In this document: positions 38,031 to 49,690 of the stretch, in pieces
How positions within the stretch are numbered: the stretch's first letter is position 1
Layout of the letters: each line of letters opens with the position of its first letter
Assembly: GCF_009905375.1 (NCBI RefSeq)
Contig: NC_133652.1
Coordinates: 120,549,797 to 120,613,796, forward strand
From: Apium graveolens
Lineage: Eukaryota; Streptophyta; Magnoliopsida; Apiales; Apiaceae
Direction: 5' to 3'
DNA: 64,000 nucleotides
Program-made: the position numbers and the translations under genes
Notes under the pieces: generated by a model
What the model was told of the DNA's origin: nothing
Databases searched by the model: none
Seen by the model: only the letters and a program-made list of their open reading frames with translations

Positions 38031-40423
38031 ATGAACAAGAAAGATGTTGGAGTCAAGATTCCTTTTCTTGATAAAGATAATTACCATCATTGGAAGGTAA
38101 AGATGCATCTTCATATGCTTTCTCAAGATGAGGCCTATGTGGACTACATAGAAAGAGGCCCTCATGTTCCAATGAGAGCTGCAACAGGAAATGAACCATC
38201 TGTTCCAAAGCCAAGGCATGAATGGTCTGATCCTGATATTGAACAAGTCAGGAAAGATAAAAAGGCCATGAACATTCTGTTCAATGGTGTTGATGCAGAC
38301 ATGTTTGATAACATCATCAACTGCAAGACTACCAAGGAAGTTTGGGACACAATACAGATAATCTGTGATGGTACTGAGCAAGTAAGAGAAAATAAAATGC
38401 AGCTCCTGATTCAGCAATATGAGCATTTTCACAATGAAGAAAGTGAGTCACTCACTAACATTTTTAGTAGATTCCAAAAGCTACCAAATGCTCTTAAATT
38501 ATATGGAAGAGTCTATCAGACTAAAGACTCCAATCTGAAATTTCTCAGATCTCTTCCAAAGGAATGGAAACCAATGACAGTCTCATTGAGAAACTCACAA
38601 GATTATAAGGAGTTTACTTTGGAGAGACTGTATGGCATTCTGAAGACCTATGAGCTTGAGATAGAGCAGGATGAAAGAATGGAGAGAGGAAAGAAGAAAG
38701 GAGGATCCATTGCACTAGTGGCTGAACTGGAAAAGGAGAAGGAAGTGAAGATGGAAGCTGTGAAATCAACTTCAAAGGCCTGTGAAAGCAAGGGCTAGCT
38801 GCAGAAAGTGAAGATTCATTGAGTCAAGATGACATGGAGGACATTGATGAGCACCTAGCATTCCTTTCAAGAAGATTTGCCAAGCTCAAGTTCAAGAAGA
38901 ACTTTGGAGCTGCCAAGCCAAATAGAAACATGGTGGATAAATCAAAATTCAAGTGTTTCAAATGTGGCTTGGCTGGGCATTTTGCAAATGAGTGTAGAAA
39001 GTCAGATTCCAGTAAGAAAAGATTTGAGTCTGTGGATTATAAGCAAAAATACTTTGATCTACTCAAACAGAAGGAAAGGGCTTTTATTACACAAGAGAAT
39101 GACCGGGCAGCTGATGGTTTGGATGAAGATGAGGATGTCAGCTATGTCAATCTAGCCCTTATGGCCAAGTCTGATGAAACAGAGACAAGTTCCTCAAGCA
39201 ATCAGGTAATCACTACAAACCTTGCACATTTATCTAAAGCTGAGTGTAATGATGCAATAAATGACATGTCTACAGAATTGTATCATTTGCGTGTTACACT
39301 TAAGTCCCTCACTAAAGAAAATGCTAAAATCAAAGAAAACAACTTGTTTTTGAGTGAGAGGAATAATGTGCTTGAGTCTCAGTTTGTTGAGTTTGAGAAA
39401 CTAAAAATTGAGTGTAGAATTGCCAAGGAGGAATTAACTAAGTCCTTGAAAAAGGAAGAAATTTTAAAGAATCAGCTCGATCGTGAACAGGAGGTGATTA
39501 AAGCATGGAAAACATCCAGAGATGTTCATGCTCAAATCACCAAGGTTCAAGGAATTGAGTCTTTCTGTGATGAAGCCTGGAAAAAGAATAAGGAGAAACT
39601 AGAACCTACTTTGGTAGATGGATTGCTGACAGATGTAGACTCGACGGATGATGAGGACTATCTGTCGGATAACAAAAAGTGCTATCCGTCGAATGATAAA
39701 AATCCTCATCCGTCGGCTGTGAGCAAACCCATTAGCAAAGCCAAATTAACCAAGCTAAATGAAAAGTATGGGTTTGTTTCCAAGAACTTTGTTTCAGGAG
39801 AGTCAAGTCAAGCCAAGAAAGGGAAGAAGGCTAATGTTGGTCACATGACTGTCAAACAGTTAAGTGACAAACTTGAGAAGATAGAGGTAAAAACAGAGAC
39901 TAAAAGGAAAAACAATAGGAATGGTAAAGTAGGGATTAACAAACATAATAACTACACACCTGACAAATATGCTCCTAGAAATATCTATGTCAAGTGTGGT
40001 AGTGTAAATCATTTGTCTGTTAATTGCAAATCTGCCATGCCTACTCCCATGTCTGTTCAACCTCAATTCTCTAACATGAATGCCATGCCTCCCATGCCTG
40101 TTAATGCTATGCGTACACAGAACATGAATGCACAGTTTGCTAACATGCCATTTGCACCTAATCCATATTATGCTGCATACAATATGCCTCAAATGTCATT
40201 TAGCATGCCTTACTGGAATAACATGTTTGCACCAAGCATGCCATTTCCTGTTAGCCATAACATGCATGATAATTCTGGTGCATCTAGTGGTTTCAAAGAC
40301 CCAACCCAAATGACTAAGGAAGAATCTGAAATTCCTAAGTCAAATGAGTTGAGACCTAAGAAACAGAAGAAGAAAGCTAACAAGGCAGGACCCAAGGAAA
40401 CTTGGGTACCAAAATCAACTTGA
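38031..40423 (+). pseudogene. Element D gag, one frameshift
   Basis: Structural Gag. The start MNKKDVGVKIPFLDKDNYHHW is typical of copia Gag, and the capsid part runs to about 38790. There a single-base shift separates it from the next frame (AAESEDSLSQDDMEDIDEH). The first knuckle CFKCGLAGHFANEC is at 38953-38994. A coiled coil lies at about 39270-39600. The second knuckle reads YVKCGSVNHLSVNC, so its first Cys is lost (G has CQKC at the same place). A Met/Pro/Asn-rich tail follows at about 40036-40270. Stop TGA is at 40421-40423. Four copies of the D motif lie at 39649-39718. Protease is in another frame from this gag. Confidence 0.85.
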
Positions 40424-40437
40424 TTTGATTTTGATGT

Positions 40438-43400
40438 GTGCAGGGAAATAGAAGGAATCTTTGGTACTTGGATAGTGGTTGTTCAAGACACATGACTGGT
40501 GATATTACCCTGCTCGCAGAGTTTGAAGAGAGAGCTGGCCCAAGTATCACTTTTGGAGATGACAACAAAGGTTATACTGTGGGATATGGCTTGATTTCGA
40601 AGGACAATGTCATCATTGAAGAGGTTGCCTTAGTGGATGGTCTCAAACACAATCTGTTGAGTATCAGCCAGCTTTGTGATAAAGGCAACTCAGTAACCTT
40701 CAACAAAGAATCCTGTGTTGTGATTAATAATCAAAATATCAAAGTGGTTCTCACTGGTGTGAGAAGAGGAAATATGTATCTAGCTGACTTCAACTCAACT
40801 AAAGCAGAATCTGTAACTTGTCTTCTCAATAAAGCAAGTCAAGATGAAAGTTGGCTATGGCACAATAAACTATCTCATTTGAACTTCAAGACCATGAATG
40901 AGCTGGTAAAGAAAGAGCTAGTTAGAGGCATTCCTATGGTGGAGTTTACAAAGGATTGACTGTGTGATGCCTGCCAAAAAGGGAAGCAGATTAAAGCATC
41001 ATTCAGGAAGAAACTTGATTCAGCAATTGAAGAGCCTCTAAAACTGCTTCACATGGATTTGTTTGGACCAGTCTATATATTGTCAATCTCAAAGAAAAGA
41101 TTTTGCCTAGTAATTGTAGATGATTTCTCAAAGTTCTCTTGGACCTATTTCCTAAAGTCCAAAGATGAGGCTAGTGAAATCATCATCAATCACATAAGGC
41201 AAATTAACAATCATCCTGATTTCAAAGTTAGAAGAATCAGGAGTGATAATGGAACTGAGTTTAAGAACTATGTCATGAGAGCATTTTGTGAGGAAAATGG
41301 AATCTTGCATGAGTTTTCAGCAGCAAGGACTCCACAACAGAATGGAGTAGTGGAAAGAAAGAATAGATCTCTTATTGAAGCTACAAGGATAATGCTTGAA
41401 GAATCAAAACTACCAACATACTTCTGGGCTGAAGCTGTAAACACTGCATGCTACACTCAGAACATCTCTCTGATTAATCAAGCAAGATGCATGACACCTT
41501 ATCAATTGTTCAAGAACAAGAAGCCAACTCTGAACTTTCTTCATATCTTTGGCTGTAAATGCTATATTCTGAGAAATCAAACTGATCAAAATGGGAAGTT
41601 TGATGCTAAAGTAGATGAAGGAATTTTTGTTGGATATGCTGTTGGTAAAGCATATAGAGTCTACAATCTAAGAACCAACATTATTGTTGAATCTATACAT
41701 GTTGTGTTTGATGATAAAAAGATTGAAGGACTAATAGATGGAGATTACCATGAGAGCCTCAAATTCGACAATGTTGAGATGGTCAGTGATGAAAGTGATG
41801 ATGAGAGTGATCAAGAAACAGTGTCTAAGGATAATGCAGACAAATCTACTACAAATGAAGCACAAAACTCAACATCCGTCGAGTTACATAATGCTTCATC
41901 CGTCGGAAGGCAATCTGTATTATCTGTCGGAAGACAACTTGCCTCATCCGTCGGTACTCAAAATTCACCATCCGTCGGGTTATCAAAAGGAGCAGGAAGT
42001 CAAGGCAGATCACCCATAGAAAGCACCCCAATCTCAAATCAAAGATCCACAAACTCAGGGGGAGTTTCTAGCAATTAAAACTCAATCACACATCAAGACA
42101 ATATTGAGGTCTCTTCATCTAGGGCTAATCTACCTTAACCAAGAAAATGGACAAAAGATCACCCCTTTGAACTGATTATTGGTGATGTTTCTTCCAGAGT
42201 TCAAACCAGGAGAGCAACTCAAGAAGAATGTCTATACAGTAGCTTCCTGTCTAAGGAAGAACCAAAGAAGGTAGAAGAAGCCTTGTTAGATCCTGATTGG
42301 ATTTTAGCTATGCAGGATGAGCTAAACCAATTTGAAAGGAATAAAGTATGGAAGCTGGTACCCAAGCCTACAGGAAAGAATCCAATAGACACCAAATGGG
42401 TATTCAGAAACAAGATGGATGAAAATGGCATAGTAGTAAGGAACAAAGCAAGATTGGTTGCTAAAGGCTATTGTCAGCAAGAAGGAATAGATTTTGATGA
42501 AATATTTGCTCCTGTTGCAAGACTTGAAGCCATCAGAATCTTCTTAGCCTATGCAGCCCATGCCAATTTCAAGGTCTATCAAATGGATGTCAAAAGTGCC
42601 TTTCTGAATGGAGATTTGGAGGAAGAAGTGTATGTAAGTCAACCTCCTGGCTTTGAAGATCCAAATTTCCCAGAGTATGTCTATTATCTACTGAAAGCAC
42701 TTTATGGACTGAAGCAAGCACCTAGAGCCTGGTATGACACTTTATCAAAGTTCCTTTTAGAAAATCACTTCACAAGAGGTACTGTAGATAAAACTTTATT
42801 TTTCAGAAATATGAATGGCTCTAGCATACTTGTTCAAATTTATGTAGATGATATTATTTTTGGCTCTACAGATGAGAAACTTTGTAAAAAGTTTGCCAAA
42901 CTGATGCAAAGCAAGTATGAAATGAGTATGATGGGAGAACTAACTTACTTTCTTGGTTTACAAGTTAAGCAAGTTAGTGATGGAATATTCATTAGTCAAA
43001 CTAAATATATTTTTGATCTTTTAAAGAAGTTTGATCTAATGGATTGCACATCTGCAAAAACTCCCATGGCCACTGCAACTAAGCTTGAACTAAACACTAC
43101 TGAAAAGTCTGTGGATATTTCAAGTTATAGAGGCATGGTTGGCTCACTTCTATACTTAACAGCTAGTAGGCCAGATATAATGTTTGCTACATGTTTATGT
43201 GCTAGATTTCAGGCTGATCCTAGAGAGTCTCATTTGATAGCTATTAAGAGAATTTTCAGATATCTCAAAGGAACACCAAACCTTGGCATTTGGTATCCTA
43301 GAGATTCTGGTTTTGATCTAACTGGTTATTCAGATGCAGATTATGCAGGTTGCAGAATTGATAGAAAAAGCACTACAGGAACCTGTCAATTTTTAGGAGA

Positions 43401-43785
43401 CAAGCTTGTGTCCTGGTTCAGTAAAAAGCAAAATTCAGTTTCTACTTCTACAGCTGAAGCTGAATATATTGCTGCTGGCCGTTGCTGTGCACAGATTTTA
43501 TGGATGAAAAATCTATTGCTAGACTATGGTTTGCAAGTTGAAAGGATTCCTATTTTCTGTGACAACACAAGTGCAATTGCCATCACTGAAAATCCAGTGC
43601 AACATTCAAGGACAAAGCATATAGACATCAAGTACCATTTCATAAGGGAACATATAATGAATGGTACTGTAGAGTTACATTTTGTTCCAAGTGAGAAGCA
43701 ACTTGCAGATATTTTTACCAAGCCACTGGATGAATCCACCTTTTCTAGGTTGGTAAGTGAGTTAGGTATGCTTAATTACTCTTGA
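40438..43785 (+). pseudogene. Element D protease-integrase-RT-RNase H, three nonsense codons
   Basis: One continuous frame. Protease: LDSGCSRHMTGD, DSG at 40470-40478. Integrase: WHNKLSHLNF and LCDAC zinc residues, core RSDNGTEF near 41241 and VVERKNRSLIEAT near 41349. A Ser-rich linker with five motif copies lies at 41872-41981. [25 protein letters not shown], and YVDDIIFGS at 42841-42867. RNase [37 protein letters not shown] and ADIFTKPL. Stops: TGA at 40957, TAA at 42076, and TAA at about 42136. The two TAA codons stand where CAA is expected. All catalytic motifs are otherwise present. Confidence 0.92.
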
Positions 43786-44304
43786 ATTTATCTGAATTAT
43801 TTTGCAAGTTGAAAAGTAGCCAGAAATTTAACTGATTTTTAGTCTTGGATGAAAATTTTGGCTAAGTCAAAATTTGCATCTCGACGGATGACCATTATCC
43901 ATCGAGTTGAGTCATCCGTCGATATACAAATTGTAAATAAAAATTAATTACTTTTCTGGAGTATTTAAAGCTCGACGGATAACAGCTTATCATCATCCGT
44001 CGAAGTGTCTAAACCTTAACCGTTAATTCTCTGAACATTATCCATCGAGTATACTTACAGTTTGTAAGCATTACACGACGGATAATGGGTAGAATTTTTA
44101 CAGTTTATTTTAAAACGGCTGTTTTAGGCAATTTCTTTTGGGTAATTTACTTCTCTTTATTATTTTTATCCGTTGATTTTGAGTAAAGTATAAAAGCTTA
44201 TTTTATTCTAATCATTTTCTTTTATCACTCTCAAATTCAACTGTGTTATTTCATTCTCTCTCAAGCAAAAATCCTCTTTCTCTTCAAGCTTTTCTTCTCT
44301 AACA
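43786..44304 (+). other. Element D spacer with motif copies and internal promoter
   Basis: Non-coding. Seven copies of the CGACGGAT motif in both orientations start at 43879, 43894, 43910, 43970, 43992, 44037 and 44073. Facing pairs could form hairpins. A TATA box and CT-rich leader follow. Confidence 0.75.
44189..44196 (+). promoter_or_regulatory. TATA box candidate, element D 3' ORF
   Basis: TATAAAAG followed by a CT-rich leader (44215-44300) and the ATG at 44305, about 109 nt on. Same layout as in A and F. Function is inferred. Confidence 0.5.
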
Positions 44305-47300
44305 ATGACACCCGTAGTAAAAATCATGTCACAGACTGGGTTCATCTATGAGAAGAACAACTTCACTGCTTTGGTCAATAAGGGGATTCAACAATCTGAA
44401 GACTATCATAAGATGATGGACTTCGTGAAAAACTGCAAGTTAAGTTTTGCAATGCTGGAATCACCCACAATTTATTATGAAGTTGTTGAGGAGATGTGGA
44501 CAACAGCAATCTACAACTCTACTGACAAAATAATCACTCTGACCATCAAAGGTAATGATTTCTGTATCAATAGTGATGTAATAAAAGCATGTTTCAAGAT
44601 TCCTGATGATAATGTAACTGCACCACACACTGACACTGATATTGTCAATATGCACAATTCCATTCATTATGCACTTCCTACTGCAAAACTAAGTGAAATT
44701 AGAAGACTAGGTCTTAGGAATGAATGGAGTTACTTGTGTGATGTAGTAACTAAAGTCTTTTCTGGAAAAATCAGTAATTTTGATTCTGTGAACATTTCCA
44801 TGCTTAACATGCTATACATGCTAGTTACAGACAAATATTACAATTTCAGTGACCTTGTTGTGTATGAGTTAGGTTTTAAACTAGGTGACTTAGCCAAAAG
44901 AGGAAAGAATGTTTACTATGCTAGATTTTTTATGCTTTTGGCTAACCATCTTTGTCAAGAGATTGTACTTGAGAACCCTGATAGCAAATTAGCTTGTTGG
45001 GTTCAAGAGAGAAGAATTATTGCAGACTTGAACAGAGCCAACCATCACAGGGATGTGCCAATGTTCTATTTTCCTGTAATGCTGACACCTCAGGTAAGTG
45101 AGGTAAGTTCATCCATACCCTCAACCATTCCAATCTCTTCTATTTCTTTGACTTCAGGCATGTCTATGGCAACTGTGGCAATGACCAAACAGTTGCCTAC
45201 CAAAGCTGCCAAAACAACTGCTATTTCTAAATCCAAATCAAAGAAAACCCCCTCTGGTATCTCTCAAAAGGTACCAGTTGAAAAATCTACCAAAGCCAAA
45301 GAGGGGAGTGTGGAGGAGGGTAAGGTAGGTGAGGGAAGGGGTGAACATCAAAGAAGCCCCAAGGATAAGGTTGGAGAGTTGAGTGAATCCCAGCCTAGCC
45401 ACACTGCAGTTTCCCAACAAACTGTAGTGCTTAAAAAGGACAAAAGCTCACTTCTAGCTGCATCCTCCCAAAAGGATGTGGCTATTGAACAAAGCTCTCA
45501 TCCAAGAGCACAGGCCAAGAGGGTTAGGGACACAAGCTCACACCAAACTTACACTAGAAAGAAGAAATCCAAAACAACTGGGGATGCACAGGGCACACAC
45601 TTAGTGCAAACTGGTGCTAAAGACACAGTCCCCGCACCTTCTCAAATTCAGATTGATGTGGCTCCAATAAATGTGGAGTCACAGCCAAAATCTCTCATAA
45701 TAGAAGCCACAGAAACACAATACTCACCAACTAACTCACTGGAAGTGGACATGATAAACACTTCAATTCCTGATTCCCCTTCTTTAACTTTGTTGGGGAA
45801 GCCAAAATCTAGTGCAAGTGAGCATAATCTTTTAGATGATTTGTTGGCTCACTTGCCAATTCTTTCTGATTCTATTGTGACATCTGTGCCTCAAATAAAT
45901 TCAATCAACACAGAGTCAACAATAGTTTCTCTTCCCACCTCATTCATTTCTACTCACTCGATGGATATTGCTCATCCGTCGAGTAGTGATTGTATCCCGA
46001 CGGATAAGCTTAACAACAGTTATCCGTCAGATAGCTTTACCACTCACCCGACGGATATCACTTATCCGTCGAGTGTCTCTGCACAACTTTAAACTTCAAT
46101 AATTTCAAGTGCAGAAGATTTGGTGGTAATACAATCACTCTTAGGACTGAGAGAGGAGAGTGCATTGAGTGAGAGGCTGGGTTGCTCCCAGGAAAAAGGA
46201 GAGGAAAAGAGTGAATCTCAGCAATCCATTCATTCAGGATTGGCAAAAGTGAGTGAGAGGAGTCCCACCTTAGTAGGTGAAGGTAAGGGTATAAGGGTGG
46301 GGAGCCAGGGTGAGACCCTGATGCAACAAAAGAGAGAATATGAGAGAAAGGAAGGTACTGGAGAAATAAGGATGGAACCAGTCATTGCTAGTGAGTCAAT
46401 GATTGTGAATGATGCTGAAAAGGAAAGACAATTTCAGCAACATTACAAAGCTGTAATTGATAACATTTCCTTGGATGCTGACACTTTTACTCACCCTGTT
46501 TCAACCTATCAACTGTTGGCTGCTCAGGGCAATGTGGAGGCAGAGCAGACTTTGAATCTAGTGCACACCACAGAATCTCTTCAAAGAGATAAAGCTGCTG
46601 TGAACAGAATGCCTTCTCAAGCTGGAGAGCCATCTGAAGAATTTGGAGTAAATTCTGATGATGATGACTCTGGTTCTTTGGATGGAAGCATGAACTTAGG
46701 GGGAGCTGAAGGCCCAAGTTCTGCTTTCAGTTTACCTAAATGAGCATGGGCAAAGGAATTTTCACCAGGGCAATTTGAGGTGTCTTTGGTAAAACAAGTA
46801 ATAGCTATTCAGCAGGCCCTTCAGGAAGCTTCAGATGCTGGTACCAAGGCTGTTCTTCAAGCTCACCTAGACTCTTTACATTTAATGAAGATCCAACACT
46901 CAAGACAGAATCTCAGTGTGGATGAATTGAAAAAGGAGATAGCAGACTTAAAGACATATAACTCTGAGAAGCTGGATTCAATAATGCCATATGGTACCAT
47001 GCATGATCTATTACTAAGATTAAGGAGAGAATCAGATTCTGACAAGAAGATAGCCAAGCTGGAGAACAGAGTTCAGGTTATTGAGAATTCAGTGGCTCTG
47101 CTTCTTCAAAATCAACAGACTCAGACAAATCTTCTTATGCAACTGGCTAAAGCACAAGGCCTAACTCCTCCACTTGATGATAACAAAAAGGGGGAGAGAG
47201 AATCAAGTAAGGGGGAGAAAGGTCCAATTGAGGGGGAGAAACTTCTAGTTCAAATCAGCAAAGTAATTATACCTTCAATTACTATCTCCAAGCCACCAGT

Positions 47301-48006
47301 TGCAGATGGTATAGATCTTATAAATGCAGCAGCAGCAAATTTGAAAGATGCTGATAAAGGAGAGTTGACTCTGATCAACTGGAAAAAGATTGATGAGGAA
47401 ATACAGAAAAAGTTTTAATTAGTCAAGGAACCAGATCAGTCAGCCATCCATCACTCTCATGTCAAGCCAATCAATGTGAATGAGATGAGCATGAACTATC
47501 TGGAGAAAGGACAATCTTCCTGCATCAAGACTACAAAGGCTGAGATAATTCTTAAACCAAGGGCAAACTATCCAAAGTTATCTTTGAAGAACCCTATGGA
47601 TTCTGTGTATGAGACACCCAAGCCTGATGAAAAGAAGCTTCTGTCAAGATCTATTCTCCTCTACAAAGATCCAGCTGATTCAGCCTCAAGAAAGAGAATT
47701 GCAAAGATATTCAGAAATGGGAAGGAAATTTGTGTGGTAGCTGGACATCCACAATTTGCTCATGCAAAGGAAGAAGAAAAAGCCAGATTGAAGCAGGAAA
47801 AGAGGCAAGCTGCTCTAGATGCAAAGAAGTCTAAACAAAAGAAAGAACAGTTTGCTATCTTGGCCAAGCTACAGGCTGTGAATTTTTCTCAACAAATTCC
47901 CTCTCAACCATCTCAAGCTACTGAATCAGAGAAGAAGATTGAAAAACAGAAGAAATCCCCAAGAAAGAAAGAACTGGCTAAAAGAACAAAAAGAAAGTTG
48001 GATGTG
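44305..48006 (+). pseudogene. Element D 3' ORF (env-position protein), cut by element E
   Basis: Starts MTPVVKIMSQTGFIYEKN. One frame throughout, with stops at about 46090 (TAA), 46741 (TGA, TGG expected) and 47416 (TAA). N-terminal domain about 250 residues with NEWSYLCDVVTKVF and GKISNFDSVNIS, matching the pattern in A and F. A Ser/Thr/Lys-rich low-complexity middle carries six motif copies at 45958-46075, read as HPSS and PTD-type stretches. A coiled coil lies at about 46790-47130. A basic C-terminal part includes SILLYKDPADSASRKRIAKI. A TAG at the junction comes from the inserted LTR. No signal peptide seen. Function unknown; a nucleic-acid-binding or virion role is only a guess. Confidence 0.8.
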
Positions 48007-49676
48007 TAGGATTTTAATCGCAGCGGGGGCATGACAAAACACTTTTACACATAAAATCCAAATAAAAGCATACAGATCATGAATAAAAATTCGAGGGATC
48101 GAATCTAACCTTTAAAAATAATTCGGAGACAATGATCAGAGATCCTTAGCAGTTGCTCCTCAAGTGTGAAGCACTCTATCGGTATCCACCAAGAAAACGA
48201 TGTTAAGGAGGAGGAAGGAGGTGGAGAGAATTGGGTTTTCCAAACTTTTTGGGTTTTCGAGTTTGATGTGGGTTAGAATAAAATAGGGTCTATAATAGTG
48301 TATTTATAGGAAAAATTTTTAGCTGAAATTTTTCCATAAATAATATTATTATTATCCCATTTATTATTCTCATTAATAATTAAAACACCTTTTAATTATT
48401 AATCATTTTTCTAAACACTTTAGAAATAATTCTCTCTCTTGATTTAATTTCCAAAAATTAAATCCTTAATTAATAATATTAAGAACTTTTCTTAATTAAT
48501 TTATAATCAATTAAATCTCATTTAATCAATTATTAAATTTTCCAATTAATTATTTATTTCATAAATAAATAATTATTAGCCATTATTAATTAATTCCTCC
48601 ACCATTAAATCATTCTCTTTTTATGGCGTGACCCTGTAGGTTCAATATTAAGCCGATAGTAGAAATAAATAATAATAAAACTATTTTATCATTATTTATA
48701 TAAATTCTCTAATTTATTAAATATGATTAATTAATTAATACACATTTATTCTACATCGTGAGGGATACTTCTCAGCATATCGCGACTATCCGGATAATAT
48801 GAATTCACTGCTTAGAATACCAAGAACCTATTCAGTGAATAGTTATCGTACAATAAACTCCTTCTACCCTACAATGTCCCGATTAAATACAAGGCATGGA
48901 TCTCGTGTCAAGCCTATCTAATTCAATCACTTTGCTTACCATTTATTATGCGTAGTTCTATGCAAATTAGAAACTCCTTTCTAATTTCATTTACTCTGGC
49001 CAGAGATTCCTGAACTAGCATAAGTGGATCAGCCTTGAATATTCGCTTCCTTCACTGGAAGGGGTAGATCCTTTATTGATCATACACTATCTTCGTGTAC
49101 AAATTCCTATACCCAGAAGAGCCCTAATAATTGTCCCTGGAGACTAAGAACTAAACCAAAGCATAGTTCAGTGTACACAAGATGACTATGATGACCTCAA
49201 GTCTAAGGATACTTGTACAACTATCACTATATGAACAACTGCTGACACGTGAATGAACTCCATCAGTTGTTCAGCTGTGCGAGTCATGTTCAGTGAACTT
49301 ATTCCATAATAAGCACCTACATACTAGCTATAGTGTCACCACACAAATGTCTATGAGAACAGACATCCTTCATAATGAAGCAAGCATAGTATGTACCGAT
49401 CTTTGCGGATTATTAATTACCAGTTAGTAATCCTATGACCAGGAACTATTTAAGTTTAGTGTTATCATCTTTTTAGGTCTCACTATTATGATCTCATCAT
49501 AATCCATAAAAAGCTTTACTCTAAACTATGGTATATCTTATTTAAACACTTAAATAGATAAAGCCCGTAATAAAAACAAAACAAGTCTTTATTAATATCA
49601 ATGAAATCAAAACAGATTACATAAAAGTTATTCCTAAATCCTAATGCATGATTGGACTTAGGACATATTCCTTTCA
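48007..49676 (-). repeat. 3' LTR of element E (about 1.67 kb)
   Basis: Starts TAGGATTTTAATCGCAGCG on the plus strand and ends ATATTCCTTTCA. On the minus strand the LTR starts TGAAAGGAATATGTCC. No gene inside. Confidence 0.85.
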
Positions 49677-49688
49677 ATCTCCCACTTG
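49677..49688 (-). promoter_or_regulatory. Polypurine tract of element E
   Basis: Minus strand CAAGTGGGAGAT, immediately upstream of the 3' LTR. Confidence 0.7.
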
Positions 49689-49690
49689 TA

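Larger units (their letters stand above)
36946..48006 (+). mobile_element. Element D, SIRE-type Ty1/copia, interrupted by E
   Basis: Order: LTR, iMet PBS, gag, protease, integrase, RT, RNase H, spacer, long 3' ORF. The 3' ORF is cut at 48006 by element E, so the 3' end and second LTR lie beyond the window. It is the best-preserved SIRE pol here: pol stays in one frame from 40438 to 43785 with three stop codons. A CGACGGAT motif is spread through LTR, gag, linker, spacer and 3' ORF. Confidence 0.9.

Noticed and set aside
44305..48006. Calling the 3' ORF a retroviral envelope gene
   Set aside because: No signal peptide, clear membrane anchor or cleavage site seen; only the position is env-like.
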